From positions 62,001-126,000 of the forward strand of contig MPMM01000004.1 in assembly GCA_002238505.1 (NCBI GenBank): a stretch of DNA of 64,000 nt, given 5' to 3'. Positions 34,825-44,218 of this stretch are shown piece after piece. Source of the stretch: SAR202 cluster bacterium bin22. GTDB lineage: Bacteria; Chloroflexota; Dehalococcoidia; Lucifugimonadales; UBA3495. The position numbers and the translations under genes were made by a program. Each line of letters begins with the position of its first letter. The first letter of the stretch is position 1. Below the pieces are notes generated by a model, which made no database searches, was not told the origin of the DNA, and saw only the letters and a list, made by a program, of their open reading frames with translations.

Positions 34825-35817
34825 ATGCCCCGCATCGCCGTCCGCCTCGAAAACGATCCCCAGTTGTCTCCCGCCGATTCCCTGGAACTGGCCCGCCTGG
34901 CCGAGAGCCGGGGCTACGAGATGGTCTGGGTGCCCGAGGGCTCGGGCCGCGACTCCTTAACCCAGCTTGCCTTCCTGGCTGCCCAGACCCAGACCATAAA
35001 GCTGGCCACCGGCATCCTGCCCGTTTACTACCGTACGCCAATGCTGACTGCCATGTCTGCCGCCGGACTCGGTACCCTTTCCCAGGGTCGGTTCGTCCTT
35101 GGTCTGGGCGTTGGCCACCAGCCATCGGTGGAAAACGTTCATGGCATCGCTTTCCGCCGCCCGCTGACCCATATGCGGGAAACCCTGGTCCTTGTCCGAA
35201 AACTTCTGGACGGTGAAAGCGTTGCTCTCGCTGGCCGGCAGTTCAACGTCGGGCACGCCACCCTGGGCGCCGCCGCTCCCCAGCAGCGGGTGCCCATCTA
35301 CGTGGCAGCCCTCGGCCCCCAGATGCTGGAACTGACCGGCGAACTGGCCGACGGTGTCCTGCTTAACTGGACTGCCTCCAACTACTTGGAACAGGCTGTT
35401 CACCACCTCCGCCGGGGCGCGGAAAAGGCCGGCCGCGACCCCTCCGAGATAGATATCGCCGGATACGTCAGGGTGGCGGTGTCAGACAATCTGGCCGACG
35501 CGCGAGCCAGCCTTCAGGAGCAGATTGCCCGCTACGCCAGCAATCCCTTCTACAACAACTTTTTCCAGGGCATGGGGTTTGGACCGGAAATGGCCGCCGC
35601 GGCGGACGCTATTAATCGAGGCAACCTGCAGGAAGCCTCCGGTTGCATCAGCGTGGAAATGCAGGACCAGGTGGCCGTGGTGGGGAATGCGGAACAATGT
35701 CGCGCAGAAATAAACAGGCGGCGAGGTCTGGGCCTGAGCCTGCCCGTGGTGGCCCCCTTCACCGTGGACGAAGCCAAATCATCATACCGGCGGGTGATTG
35801 AAACTTTTGAGGGGTAG
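34825..35817 (+). CDS. LLM-class flavin/F420-dependent oxidoreductase (3)
   Basis: 330 residues. Features are LARLAESRGYEMVWVPEGSGRDS, TIKLATGILPVYYRTP, GRFVLGLGVGHQPSVENVHG, and VPIYVAALGPQMLELTGELADGVLLNW, matching F420-dependent LLM enzymes such as methylene-tetrahydromethanopterin reductase-like proteins. AAGGAGAA precedes the ATG. Substrate unknown. Confidence 0.92.
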   Translation: MPRIAVRLENDPQLSPADSLELARLAESRGYEMVWVPEGSGRDSLTQLAFLAAQTQTIKLATGILPVYYRTPMLTAMSAAGLGTLSQGRFVLGLGVGHQPSVENVHGIAFRRPLTHMRETLVLVRKLLDGESVALAGRQFNVGHATLGAAAPQQRVPIYVAALGPQMLELTGELADGVLLNWTASNYLEQAVHHLRRGAEKAGRDPSEIDIAGYVRVAVSDNLADARASLQEQIARYASNPFYNNFFQGMGFGPEMAAAADAINRGNLQEASGCISVEMQDQVAVVGNAEQCRAEINRRRGLGLSLPVVAPFTVDEAKSSYRRVIETFEG

Positions 35818-36010
35818 AGGACAGGCCGGAAACCAGGGGCGCGAAGCAGCAAAACTGTGAATCACGGCAGTCCCATTCAGTGAACACCGTCTGGAGGCCA
35901 ATTCAAAACCCCTTCACCCCTGTGCGGGGAAAGGCCAGGGTGGGGGTGACGCCCCTCGGGAGAGTCGCATCTTGGACCGCCATCCCATGGGATGAGCCTG
36001 GAAACGCCTC

Positions 36011-37045
36011 CTATGCCTGGGCCGCTTCCAGCCCGCAGACCTCCGCCACCAGTTCGTAAGACCGCACCCGGTCGGCAAAATCGTGGCAGATAGTAACCAC
36101 GCTCAAGTCCGGCGTCTGGTAAATCTCCGCTAGCTTCTCCAGCTTTTCCTTCACCTGCTCTGGGTCGCCGTCGGCGCAGACCTGGCTGTACTGGCGAATA
36201 AAGGCCAGTTCGTTCATCTGGTACTGGTAATTCAAGGCCTCTTCTATCGTTGGAATTCCCTTGGCCCGGTTGGTCACCGAGTACAGGCGGCCCAGGTTGC
36301 GGCCGACCGCTATGCGAAGGGCCTCTTCCTCCGTCTCAGCGCATAGCACCTGGACCCCAATGTTGATCTTGGGTTCGTCCAGGAACCTGGAAGGTTCAAA
36401 CTGCTTGCGGTACCCGTCCACAATGGAAGGGCCCTCGCCCACCCCCAGGCCAAAGAAGTGAGCGTACGCGAAGGGCATCCCCAGCTTCGCTGCCATGTAG
36501 GCGCTTTCGTACCGTGACCCCAGCAGCCACACCTCCGGAGCCGTCTGCGGCTTGTCCGGACCTGCCTGCACCTGGGCGAAGGGATGCTCGGGCTCCAGCC
36601 CCCCGTTCAGGTATGCCACCAGGTCCACCACCTGCCTGGGGTAGTGCTGGACGTCCTTGGGGCTGCCCGGATACGACAGGGCCGCCGCTGTCAGGTGGTC
36701 GCTGCCGGGCGCCCTTCCCACTCCTAGGTCTATCCGCCCCGGGTACAGCGAGTCCAGCATGCGGAAGTTTTCCGCCACCTTCAGCGCGCTGTAGTGGGAG
36801 AGCATAACGCCGCCGCTGCCCACCCGGATGGTATTGGTATGGGCGGCCACCTGTCCTGCCAGTACCTCGGGACTGGTGCCGGCGAAGTTAGGGATATTGT
36901 GGTGTTCGGCCAGCCAGTAGCGGTAGTAGCCCAGTTTCTCCACTGCCACGGCCAGTTGGATAGTCTCCCGCAAGGCATCCCCGGCCGTGCCCCCGGCCCT
37001 GACCGGAGACTGGTCCACAACGCTCAGCGTTAAATTGGCGCCCAC
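36011..37045 (-). CDS. LLM-class oxidoreductase, luciferase-like group 1 (4)
   Basis: 344 residues. The opening LSVVDQSPVRAGGTAGDALRE and YYRYWLAEHHNIPNFAGTSPEVLAG, then TIRVGSGGVMLSHYSALKVAE and DLGVGRAPGSDHLTAAAL, are diagnostic of the group 1 luciferase-like monooxygenases (FMN-linked, often without a known substrate). The GTG at 37045 has AGGAGAA upstream. It is divergent from the pst operon. Confidence 0.92.
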   Translation of the reverse strand: MGANLTLSVVDQSPVRAGGTAGDALRETIQLAVAVEKLGYYRYWLAEHHNIPNFAGTSPEVLAGQVAAHTNTIRVGSGGVMLSHYSALKVAENFRMLDSLYPGRIDLGVGRAPGSDHLTAAALSYPGSPKDVQHYPRQVVDLVAYLNGGLEPEHPFAQVQAGPDKPQTAPEVWLLGSRYESAYMAAKLGMPFAYAHFFGLGVGEGPSIVDGYRKQFEPSRFLDEPKINIGVQVLCAETEEEALRIAVGRNLGRLYSVTNRAKGIPTIEEALNYQYQMNELAFIRQYSQVCADGDPEQVKEKLEKLAEIYQTPDLSVVTICHDFADRVRSYELVAEVCGLEAAQA

Positions 37046-37163
37046 GTTTTTCTCCTGGAAGGCAAGTCTGACATCTCCCGCAAGGTGAATCGGCCAAATT
37101 ATAGCATTGCCGCTTCAATGCCCGGCTACACTGTGCCGCCTCCACCTGCCCGGGGAATTCCCC

Positions 37164-37193
37164 TTTAACAATCCTTAAACAATTCGTTAAACA
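37164..37193 (+). promoter_or_regulatory. Pho-box-like direct repeats upstream of pstCAB
   Basis: Three direct repeats TTTAACA (37164-37170), TTAAACA (37175-37181) and TTAAACA (37187-37193) at 11 and 12 bp spacing, one helical turn apart. This is the layout of PhoP (PhoB-class) sites, whose Bacillus consensus is TT(A/T/C)ACA repeated at about 11 bp. The position 200 bp before pstC, a phosphate transporter operon, supports the call. A dyad AAACAATTGCTTT (37189-37201) with AAAGCGATTGTTT (37206-37218) overlaps the last repeat. Confidence 0.72.
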
Positions 37194-37395
37194 ATTGCTT
37201 TCAGAAAAGCGATTGTTTGTGTCCAATGGGTGATTTATCCTGTCAAGCGGTTCGCCTCCTTGACCCCGTTCCGGACGGATTCAGCGCGGCCTGGCAGACA
37301 GTCAACCTGCTCACGCCCCGGACTATATTTCCGGTCAAATTGATCAACCGTCCCGCTTTCGACACTCAAGCGCCAAGCTAAAGGGGTAAACAGCT

Positions 37396-38349
37396 TTGGT
37401 CCGGCATCAATCAGCCCTTGAAAGTTCATTCTCCGATGCCTATGCGGCTGCCAATGCCGCCAGCCGGTGGAAAAGATATCTGCCGGAACGAATCATTAAA
37501 GTAGTCCTGTTCCTCTGCGCCATTGTGTCCATTTTCACCACCATCGGTATTGTGTCCGTCCTCATTTTTGAGGCGGCGCTTTTTTTTCAGGAAGTATCCA
37601 TTTTCGAGTTCCTGACCAGTACCAAGTGGACTCCCCTGTTCGCTTCAAAGCACTTCGGCATCCTGCCCCTGTTGACGGGAACGCTTCTTACCTCCATCGG
37701 AGCAATGTTTGTGGCGCTTCCCCTGGGCCTGATGAGCGCCATCTACCTCAGCGAGTATGCCCCTGAGACTGCCAGGCAAATAGTGAAGCCGGTTCTGGAG
37801 ATTCTGGCGGGCATTCCCACCGTGGTGTACGGCTACTTTGCCCTGCTGTTTGTCACCCCTATCCTGCGGGCAATTTCCGACGATATCTCGGTATTCAACG
37901 GCTTAAGCGCCTCCATCGTAATGGGCATCATGATTCTGCCCATGGTATCCAGCCTCAGCGAAGACGCCATGCGGTCGGTGCCCCGCTCCTTGCGGGAGGG
38001 CGCCTACGCCCTCGGCAGCACCAAGCTCGAAGTCTCAACCCGTGTGGTGATTCCCGCGGCCCTGTCGGGAATTGTGGCCGCCTTCATCTTGGCCACCTCC
38101 CGGGCCATCGGCGAAACTATGATCGTAACCATTGCCGCTGGCCAGAACCCTAACTTTACCTTCAACCCCTTCGTGCCCATCGAAACTATGACCGCCTACA
38201 TCGTTCAGGTGAGTCTGGGCGACACCCCCACCGGCACCCTGGAATTCAAGACCATCTTCGCCGTGGGCCTGAGCCTGTTCGTGATAACCCTGGCGATGAA
38301 CCTGCTGAGCCAGTTCATAGTCCGCCGCTTCCGGGAGGTGTACGAGTAA
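37396..38349 (+). CDS. pstC: Phosphate ABC transporter permease PstC
   Basis: 317 residues, six predicted membrane helices. Family segments are [41 protein letters not shown] and the EAA loop [16 protein letters not shown]. It forms the membrane channel with PstA. The TTG at 37396 with AGGGG upstream is the likely start; no ATG gives a full first helix. The stop shares one base with the pstA start (TAATG). No pstS lies in front, where it is often found. Confidence 0.95.
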   Translation: MVRHQSALESSFSDAYAAANAASRWKRYLPERIIKVVLFLCAIVSIFTTIGIVSVLIFEAALFFQEVSIFEFLTSTKWTPLFASKHFGILPLLTGTLLTSIGAMFVALPLGLMSAIYLSEYAPETARQIVKPVLEILAGIPTVVYGYFALLFVTPILRAISDDISVFNGLSASIVMGIMILPMVSSLSEDAMRSVPRSLREGAYALGSTKLEVSTRVVIPAALSGIVAAFILATSRAIGETMIVTIAAGQNPNFTFNPFVPIETMTAYIVQVSLGDTPTGTLEFKTIFAVGLSLFVITLAMNLLSQFIVRRFREVYE

Positions 38350-39233
38350 TGGCAGAGATCGTACGAGGACAATTCGACCGGCAGATGAGGCGCCGACGCC
38401 TCCATGGCCAGATCTTTCACATTTTGTGCCTCGTCTCCATTCTCATTGGCCTGGGCATGCTGGCGGCCCTGCTGATAAATATATTCATTGACGGCTGGCA
38501 GCGGGTGAACTGGTCCTTTCTTACCAGCTTTCCTTCCCGCCACCCCGAGGGGGCCGGCATCAAGGCGGCGCTCTTCGGCAGCATTTACGTTGTTGCCCTG
38601 GCCGGCGCCCTGGCTTTCAGTTTCGGCGTGGCCGCGGCCATATACCTGGAGGAATACGCCCCCAGGAACTGGTTTGCCCGGATTATCCAGATAAACATCG
38701 CCAACCTCGCCGGCGTGCCGTCTATCGTTTACGGAATCCTGGGGCTGGAAATTTTTGTCAGGTTTTTGGACCTGGGCAAGAGCGTACTGGCCGGCAGCTT
38801 CACCCTGGCGCTGCTGGTTCTGCCCATAGTCATCATCGCCGCCGAGGAGGCCATCCGCGCGGTGCCTCCGTCAATTCGCGAAGGTGGGTTTGCCCTGGGC
38901 GCCACGCGCTGGCAGACCATTTGGCGCCTGGTGCTTCCCCAGGCCTTCCCAGGCATTCTCACCGGCGTAATCCTGGCCGTCAGCCGCGCCGTAGGCGAGA
39001 CTGCGCCCCTCATCGTTATGGGCGCCCTCACCTTCGTTCCCTTTACCCCCGACGGACCACTGAGCCGGTTTACCGTACTGCCAATTCAGATTTTCAACTG
39101 GGTCTCCCGGCCCCAGGAAGGCTTCCACGAAGCCGCCGCCGCTGGAATCATTATTCTGCTGGTCGTGTTGCTGTCCATGAACGCCCTGGCGGTTTTGCTC
39201 CGCAACCGGTTCCAGCGTCGTCTGGAGGGTTAA
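38349..39233 (+). CDS. pstA: Phosphate ABC transporter permease PstA
   Basis: 294 residues, six membrane helices. Conserved parts include GIKAALFGSIYVVALAGALAF, YLEEYAP, NIANLAGVPSIVYGILGLEIF and the EAA loop SIREGGFALGATRWQT, followed by TAPLIVMGALTFVPF. It pairs with PstC; translation is coupled to pstC by the TAATG overlap. Confidence 0.95.
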   Translation: MAEIVRGQFDRQMRRRRLHGQIFHILCLVSILIGLGMLAALLINIFIDGWQRVNWSFLTSFPSRHPEGAGIKAALFGSIYVVALAGALAFSFGVAAAIYLEEYAPRNWFARIIQINIANLAGVPSIVYGILGLEIFVRFLDLGKSVLAGSFTLALLVLPIVIIAAEEAIRAVPPSIREGGFALGATRWQTIWRLVLPQAFPGILTGVILAVSRAVGETAPLIVMGALTFVPFTPDGPLSRFTVLPIQIFNWVSRPQEGFHEAAAAGIIILLVVLLSMNALAVLLRNRFQRRLEG

Positions 39234-39236
39234 GCC

Positions 39237-40010
39237 GTGGCCAGGAATCCGTCCATCATCGAAACCAAGCAGCTCAACGTCTTTTACGGGACCACCCGTG
39301 TAATCAGCGACGTGGATATGGACGTGGAAACTCACAGGATAACGGCCATCATCGGGCCTTCCGGTTCCGGCAAAAGCACTCTGCTGCGCTGCTTCAACCG
39401 GATGAACGACCTTATCCCCAGCTTCCACATGACCGGGTCCGTGCTGTTCGGAGGACAGGACCTGTACGACGCCAGCGTTGACCCCACGGAAATCCGCTAC
39501 CAGATTGGCATGGTGTTCCAGCGTCCCAATCCCTTCCCCAAGTCCATCTTCGACAACGTTGCCTTCGGGCCCCGGGTCAACGGCTTCAAGGGCGACCTGA
39601 ACGGCTTGGTCGAAGATTCCATCCGCCGCGCCGCCTTGTGGGACGAGGTGAAGGACCGGTTGCGGGAGAGCGCCCTCTCCCTCTCCGGCGGCCAGCAGCA
39701 GCGCTTGTGCATCGCCCGAGCCCTGGCGGTGCAGCCTCAGATTATTCTGATGGACGAACCCTGCTCCGCCCTCGACCCCATCTCCACCCAGTCCATCGAG
39801 GAGTTGATGCGGGAACTGTCCAACGAGTATTCCATCGTCATTGTTACCCACAACATGCAGCAGGCGGCCCGGGTTTCAGACTACACCGCCTTCCTGAATC
39901 CCGGGGAGGACAAGATAAGTGAACTTATCGAGTTTGGCGAAACCAGGCAGATTTTCACCAACCCCACGGACGAGAGAACCGAAGCGTACATAACCGGAAG
40001 GTTTGGCTGA
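39237..40010 (+). CDS. pstB: Phosphate ABC transporter ATP-binding protein PstB
   Basis: 257 residues. Walker [11 protein letters not shown]-loop [15 protein letters not shown], signature LSGGQQQR, Walker [14 protein letters not shown] and the switch His in VTHNM are all intact; the [10 protein letters not shown] segment after Walker A and QRPNPFP are specific to PstB. A GTG start lies 3 bp after pstA. No phoU follows, which is unusual for pst operons. Confidence 0.96.
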   Translation: MARNPSIIETKQLNVFYGTTRVISDVDMDVETHRITAIIGPSGSGKSTLLRCFNRMNDLIPSFHMTGSVLFGGQDLYDASVDPTEIRYQIGMVFQRPNPFPKSIFDNVAFGPRVNGFKGDLNGLVEDSIRRAALWDEVKDRLRESALSLSGGQQQRLCIARALAVQPQIILMDEPCSALDPISTQSIEELMRELSNEYSIVIVTHNMQQAARVSDYTAFLNPGEDKISELIEFGETRQIFTNPTDERTEAYITGRFG

Positions 40011-40049
40011 TTCCCTGCTTCCTCAAATTTTCAGGAGATGTAAACCACC

Positions 40050-40838
40050 ATGCCCCAAGTCACCTCCCACACCCCCGGAACTTTCTGCTGGGGTGAACTG
40101 GCCACCCCCGACGCGGAGGCGTCCAAGACCTTCTATTCCCAGTTGCTGGGCTGGACCTGGACCGACAACCCCATGGGCGAAAACATGGTCTATTCCATGA
40201 TGCAAAAGGACGGAAACTTCGTCTGCGGCCTCTTCCAGATCCACGAACAGATGATTGCCGAAGGGTTCACCCCCCACTGGGTCTGCTATATCGCCACCGA
40301 CGACGTGGAATCGGCCACCGCCCGTGTCACCGAGGCCGGGGGCAACGTAATCAACGGCCCCTTCGACGTCTTCGATGCCGGCCGCATGTCAGTAGTGGCG
40401 GACCCCGCCGGCGCCACCTTCGGCATTTGGCAGCCCAAAGATCACATCGGCGCCGGCCTCATTTCCGAGCCCGGGTCCCTGGGCTGGAATGAGATCAACA
40501 CGACAGACCTGGCTGCAGCCGCCGGCTTCTATGCCAGTGTCTTCGGCTGGTCCCTCAACAGCGCACCCATGGAAAAGGACGAGGGCGACTACCACTTCTT
40601 CACTTTGGGCGAAACCGGCGTGGCCGGGATGATCCAGATTCAGCCGGACTGGGGTGACGTACCCCCTCACTGGTCAACCTACTTCTGCGTGGAAGACGTC
40701 GATGCCACCTTCCAGAAGGCTGTGGAGATGGGCGCGGAAGTCCTGGTGCCCGTCATGCAGGAGAGTAACGTTCGCTTTGCGTACCTGAAGGACCCACAGG
40801 GCATAGTAGTGGGCATCGTGCAGTTCATTCCCGAATAG
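40050..40838 (+). CDS. Two-domain VOC protein (glyoxalase/CFP-30B-like)
   Basis: 262 residues made of two VOC domains. Domain 1 begins PGTFCWGELATPDAEASKTFYSQLLGW; domain 2 begins PGSLGWNEINTTDLAAAAGFYASVFGW. Each ends in a DPxGxxxGI(W/V)Q strand. Tandem VOC proteins of this type (CFP-30B, hydroxylase-like) are of unknown substrate. AGGAG lies just before the ATG. It closes with its own terminator. Confidence 0.9.
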   Translation: MPQVTSHTPGTFCWGELATPDAEASKTFYSQLLGWTWTDNPMGENMVYSMMQKDGNFVCGLFQIHEQMIAEGFTPHWVCYIATDDVESATARVTEAGGNVINGPFDVFDAGRMSVVADPAGATFGIWQPKDHIGAGLISEPGSLGWNEINTTDLAAAAGFYASVFGWSLNSAPMEKDEGDYHFFTLGETGVAGMIQIQPDWGDVPPHWSTYFCVEDVDATFQKAVEMGAEVLVPVMQESNVRFAYLKDPQGIVVGIVQFIPE

Positions 40839-40878
40839 CCCGGATAGCCCGAATAGTCTGGATACACCCTTGCAAGCA

Positions 40879-40917
40879 AACGGGGCGGCCCCAACTCTGG
40901 TGGCCGCCCCGTTTTCC
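40879..40917 (+). terminator. Rho-independent terminator after the VOC gene
   Basis: AACGGGGCGGCC (40879-40890) pairs with GGCCGCCCCGTT (40902-40913), 12 bp with an 11-nt loop, and TTTTCC overlaps the stem end. It is 40 bp after the VOC stop. Confidence 0.85.
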
Positions 40918-40949
40918 TGTAAGCCATTTCAAGAATCCCCTTTCCCTCC

Positions 40950-41020
40950 AGGCGGCGTCGTCAAGAGCCGAGTTCCGGCTTTCGGGGAAAGCGGAATCCA
41001 GACGCTTCCGGTTTTTCGCC
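40950..41020. repeat. Truncated family 1 repeat, copy 4
   Basis: The left end AGGCGGCGTCGTCAAGAG and the core through GCGGAATCCAG are recognisable, but the right half is missing or decayed before the stop of the minus-strand epoxide hydrolase at 41048. Confidence 0.65.
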
Positions 41021-41047
41021 CCGGGAACCCGATGTGGCAGATTTCGT

Positions 41048-42205
41048 TTACCGTACCGTCCGGAAGAACTCCCTCATGTCCCCTACCAGCAAATCCGGTT
41101 CCTCCATCGCGGCAAAGTGGCCGCCCCGGGGCATTGTCGTCCACCTCTGCACGTTATAGGAACGCTCGGCCCACTCCCTGGGCGGGTGGCTCAAATCCAC
41201 GGGAAACAACGCCACCGCAGTGGGCGCGGTAATCCGCTCCCCGGGCCCAAAGGCCCACGGGTTATGCTGGGACTCGTAGTAAATTCGGACCGAAGAACCG
41301 ATGGTATTGGTCGCCCAGTAGAGCGTAATGTTTGTCAGCAGCTCATCCTTGGTAAACCGGGACTCCACGTCTCCCTCGCAGTCGCTCCAGGTCCGGAACT
41401 TTTCCACGATCCACGCGGCCAGGCCGGTGGGTGAGTCATTGAGCCCGTAGGACAGGGTCTGGGGCTTGGTGCCCTGGATATGGGAATATCCCCCCTCGGC
41501 TTCCCGCCACTGCGCCCGCTCCTCGATCAGGGCCCGTTCCCGGTCGGTCAGCGGCCGTGATCCTTCGCCCAGGTCCGGAGTCATGGCAGCGCCCGATACG
41601 GCGGTGACGTGGATGCCGGCCACCCGTTCGGGGTACGCGTAACCCAGGCGTGCCGTAACCCCGGCTCCCCAGTCTCCTCCCTGGGCCACGAACCGGTCGT
41701 ACCCCAGGTTCTCCGTCATTAACTTGGCCCACAAATCGGCAACTCTCGCCGGACTCATACCGGGTTCCTGCGCGGCATCGGAGAAGCCGTACCCTGGCAT
41801 GGAAGGGACTACCACGTCAAAGGAGTCAGCGGGATCGCCGCCGTAGGTTGCCGGGTCGGTCAGTCTCGGGATCACCTTCACCATTTCATAGAAGGTGCTG
41901 GGCCACCCGTGGGTGATGACCAAAGGCAGCGGGTTGGGCCCCTTCCCCTTGGCATGGATGAAGTGGATTCCCAGACCCTCCACCGTGGTGCGAAAGTGGT
42001 CAAAGGTGTTGAGGAAGGCCTCCTGCTTTCGCCAGTCAAACTCGGTGCGCCAGTATTGCGTCAACTCCTTCACGTACGCCAGGTTGGAGCCGTAGGCCCA
42101 GTCCGACCCTGGAATCTCGTCGGGCCAGCGGGTACGGGCCAGTCGGTCCCGCAAGTCCTCCATAACGGCTTCGGGAATGAATATCTCAAATGGCGTCACT
42201 TCCAT
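41048..42205 (-). CDS. Epoxide hydrolase (EHN-domain alpha/beta hydrolase)
   Basis: 385 residues. The N-terminal EHN domain (residues 1-100: PFEIFIPEAVMEDLRDRLARTRWP) precedes the hydrolase fold: oxyanion HGWPST, nucleophile Asp in VAQGGDWGAG, and the C-terminal catalytic His in PRGGHFAAMEEP. This matches microsomal-type epoxide hydrolases and their juvenile-hormone relatives. It would open epoxides produced by monooxygenases, fitting the LLM-rich context (inference). The start at 42205 yields MEVTPFEIFIP. Confidence 0.93.
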   Translation of the reverse strand: MEVTPFEIFIPEAVMEDLRDRLARTRWPDEIPGSDWAYGSNLAYVKELTQYWRTEFDWRKQEAFLNTFDHFRTTVEGLGIHFIHAKGKGPNPLPLVITHGWPSTFYEMVKVIPRLTDPATYGGDPADSFDVVVPSMPGYGFSDAAQEPGMSPARVADLWAKLMTENLGYDRFVAQGGDWGAGVTARLGYAYPERVAGIHVTAVSGAAMTPDLGEGSRPLTDRERALIEERAQWREAEGGYSHIQGTKPQTLSYGLNDSPTGLAAWIVEKFRTWSDCEGDVESRFTKDELLTNITLYWATNTIGSSVRIYYESQHNPWAFGPGERITAPTAVALFPVDLSHPPREWAERSYNVQRWTTMPRGGHFAAMEEPDLLVGDMREFFRTVR

Positions 42206-42332
42206 GGTCCACCGTCCTCGCTAAAGGTTAAGTCGTTGCTGGGGTTATAGTTGCGGCGATTATAGAGGATACTGCGCCCGAATAACCCCCCCGAAGCCCT
42301 GTCCGGCAAGGTACTAAAAGACTATCTCAAAA

Positions 42333-42395
42333 TCCCTTCCCCCTTGACGGGGGAAGGTTAGAGCCTGTCCTGAGCCTGCCGAAGGGATGGGGGTG
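42333..42395. repeat. Family 3 palindromic repeat
   Basis: CCCTTCCCCCTTGACGGGGGAAGG palindrome (split: CCTTCCCCC / GGGGGAAGG), then TTAGAGCCTGTCCTGAGC, CTGCCGAAGG and ATGGGGGTGA. The same unit recurs at 43917, 43983, 45260 and four times at 47695-47970. The flanking gap 42206-42664 shows no gene. Confidence 0.8.
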
Positions 42396-42664
42396 AAAAG
42401 CAATCTCTTTTGCTGTCGCATTTTGCCCAATGCGCTTCCTTGAATAATCTTAAGATAGTTTCTAAAAGACACCCCTTTCCACGTCATGCCGGCTACTGCC
42501 GGTATTCAGCGACCTTCCTGCTCCTGTTTCTCCGGCCCGCTGCTCCATCCTGCTTCCACTGGTACCCCGCGTTTCAATTCCACCCACTCCCAAACGTTTG
42601 ACGAAAGGAAGGGTATGGAGTAATTTAAACCGAAATCTGAATCCCACCGGCCAGGAGGCGTCCC

Positions 42665-43891
42665 ATGTTCGTAATGAGGTTTACCGAGCGCGCTTATTTC
42701 AACTACACCGAAGACGACGTGAAAAACAGCCCCGGCGGCGCGCACCGCGTAACCTTCTCCAACTCCCACTTTGACCCCGCCGTGGCCGCGGACCAGTACA
42801 ACTATTACCTTGACGAATGGCAGTACTGTGAAGAAATCGGCTTCGACGGGATGATGCTCAACGAGCACCACAGTACCCCCACGAGCCTGGGCGCCGCCAT
42901 GAACCTGGAAGCCGCCATCCTGGCCCGCATCACCAAGAAACCCAAGATAGTGCTCATGGGCAATCCCCTGCCCATTCACGACAACCCTCTCCGCCTGGCC
43001 GAAGAACTGGCCGAGATTGACTGCATCTCCCGTGGCCGCCTGGTGTCCGGCTTTGTGCGGGGCGGCGGCACCGAAAGCTGGGCCACCAATACCAATCCCG
43101 TCTATAACCGGGAGCGCTTCGAAGAGGCTCACGACCTGGTGTTGAAGACCTGGACCACCCCTGGTCCCTTCCGGTGGGAAGGCAAGCACTACCACTTCCG
43201 CCACGTAAATCCCTTCCAGGTGCCGCTGCAGAAGCCCCATCCGCCCATATGGATTCCCGGAACGGGCAGCGCTGAAACTGCGGCCTGGTGCGCCGAACAC
43301 CACTACCCCTATTTCTACCTGGGCATCGTTCCCTACACCTTCGGCTATATGCAGGACATATACCGCGATGCCGCCCGCATGCACGGATACGAGGCCGGCC
43401 CCCAGAATTTCGGCTACATGCTGCCCATCCACGTTCAGGACACCGACGAGAAGGCCAAGGTTGCCGGCCGGGGCTTCCTTGAGGCGCTGGTGGGTGTGGG
43501 ACGGGTTGCTATGCCCCGGGAGTACTCCTTCCCGCCCGGCTACAACCGCACCACCCGCGACATTTGGGCCGACGACGAGCGCGAGGCTCAGGTGCGCGCC
43601 ACCCGGGCCAACGACCCCTTCCGCACCGGTCCGGTGGACGATGAAACCTACCAGTCCATGATTGACGACAACCGCATGGTCATCGGCAGTCCCGATACCG
43701 TCATCCGCAAGGTTCGTGAGGTGCTGGAAATGGTGCGTCCCGGAATCCTGGCGGTGTGGACCAACGACGGCTCAATAACCCACAAGGACACCATGCGCTG
43801 CCTGGAACTGATGGACCAGGAGGTCCTCCCCGCCATCCGCGAAATCGGCGACGAACTGGAACTCCCCGGCCCCTTCGACGTCGATCCCTAA
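42665..43891 (+). CDS. LLM-class flavin monooxygenase, limonene-type (5)
   Basis: 408 residues. It opens with MRFTERAYFNYTEDDVKNSP, followed by EEIGFDGMMLNEHHSTPTSLG, PKIVLMGNPLPIHDNPLRLAEELAEIDCISRGRL and RPHPPIWIPG-type sequence (QKPHPPIWIPGTGSAETA). NEHH and the LPIHDNPLRLAEE segment mark the FMN-dependent, two-component monooxygenases. AGGAGGCG precedes the ATG. It may supply epoxidised or hydroxylated products to the neighbouring enzymes (inference). Confidence 0.92.
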   Translation: MFVMRFTERAYFNYTEDDVKNSPGGAHRVTFSNSHFDPAVAADQYNYYLDEWQYCEEIGFDGMMLNEHHSTPTSLGAAMNLEAAILARITKKPKIVLMGNPLPIHDNPLRLAEELAEIDCISRGRLVSGFVRGGGTESWATNTNPVYNRERFEEAHDLVLKTWTTPGPFRWEGKHYHFRHVNPFQVPLQKPHPPIWIPGTGSAETAAWCAEHHYPYFYLGIVPYTFGYMQDIYRDAARMHGYEAGPQNFGYMLPIHVQDTDEKAKVAGRGFLEALVGVGRVAMPREYSFPPGYNRTTRDIWADDEREAQVRATRANDPFRTGPVDDETYQSMIDDNRMVIGSPDTVIRKVREVLEMVRPGILAVWTNDGSITHKDTMRCLELMDQEVLPAIREIGDELELPGPFDVDP

Positions 43892-43916
43892 CGGGCGACA
43901 GTAGGTTATTGCATAT

Positions 43917-44047
43917 CCCTTCCCCCTCGAAGGGGGAAGGCTAGGATGGGGGTGACACACACCCGCCAACAAAGCAAAAAACTCCCTTCCCCCTCGACGG
44001 GGGAAGGTTAGAGCCTGACCTGAGCCTGCCGAAGGAATGGGGGTGAC
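43917..44047. repeat. Two family 3 palindromic repeats
   Basis: Units at 43917-43955 (short form, ending CTAGGATGGGGGTGA) and 43983-44047 (long form with CCTGAGCCTGCCGAAGGAAT). They fill the gap between the LLM gene and the promoter of the OsmC-family gene. Confidence 0.8.
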
Positions 44048-44089
44048 CCCTACCTACCAGCAAACCAGTCAAAAGTCCCCTCTCCCCGG

Positions 44090-44118
44090 TTGACCCCTTC
44101 CACCCGCATGCTTATAGT
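44090..44118 (+). promoter_or_regulatory. Sigma-70-type promoter of the OsmC-family gene
   Basis: TTGACC (44090-44095) and TATAGT (44113-44118) at 17-bp spacing. The transcript would start near 44125, about 95 nt before the ATG at 44219. Confidence 0.7.
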
Positions 44119-44150
44119 GCGGGTAATTCGAGCCACCGCAGCATTTCAAG

Positions 44151-44190
44151 GGTCATCTCACTTCAGAGAAGGTCATCTCATTTCACTGAA
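44151..44190 (+). promoter_or_regulatory. Tandem 20-bp direct repeat in the OsmC leader
   Basis: GGTCATCTCACTTCAGAGAA and GGTCATCTCATTTCACTGAA lie head to tail, identical at 16 of 20 positions. A 20-bp spacing puts both on the same helix face, as for a dimeric regulator; the position downstream of the promoter suggests repression, or an RNA-level role. Confidence 0.55.
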
Positions 44191-44218
44191 GGATGGCTGC
44201 GGCGCCAAGGAGCGCATT

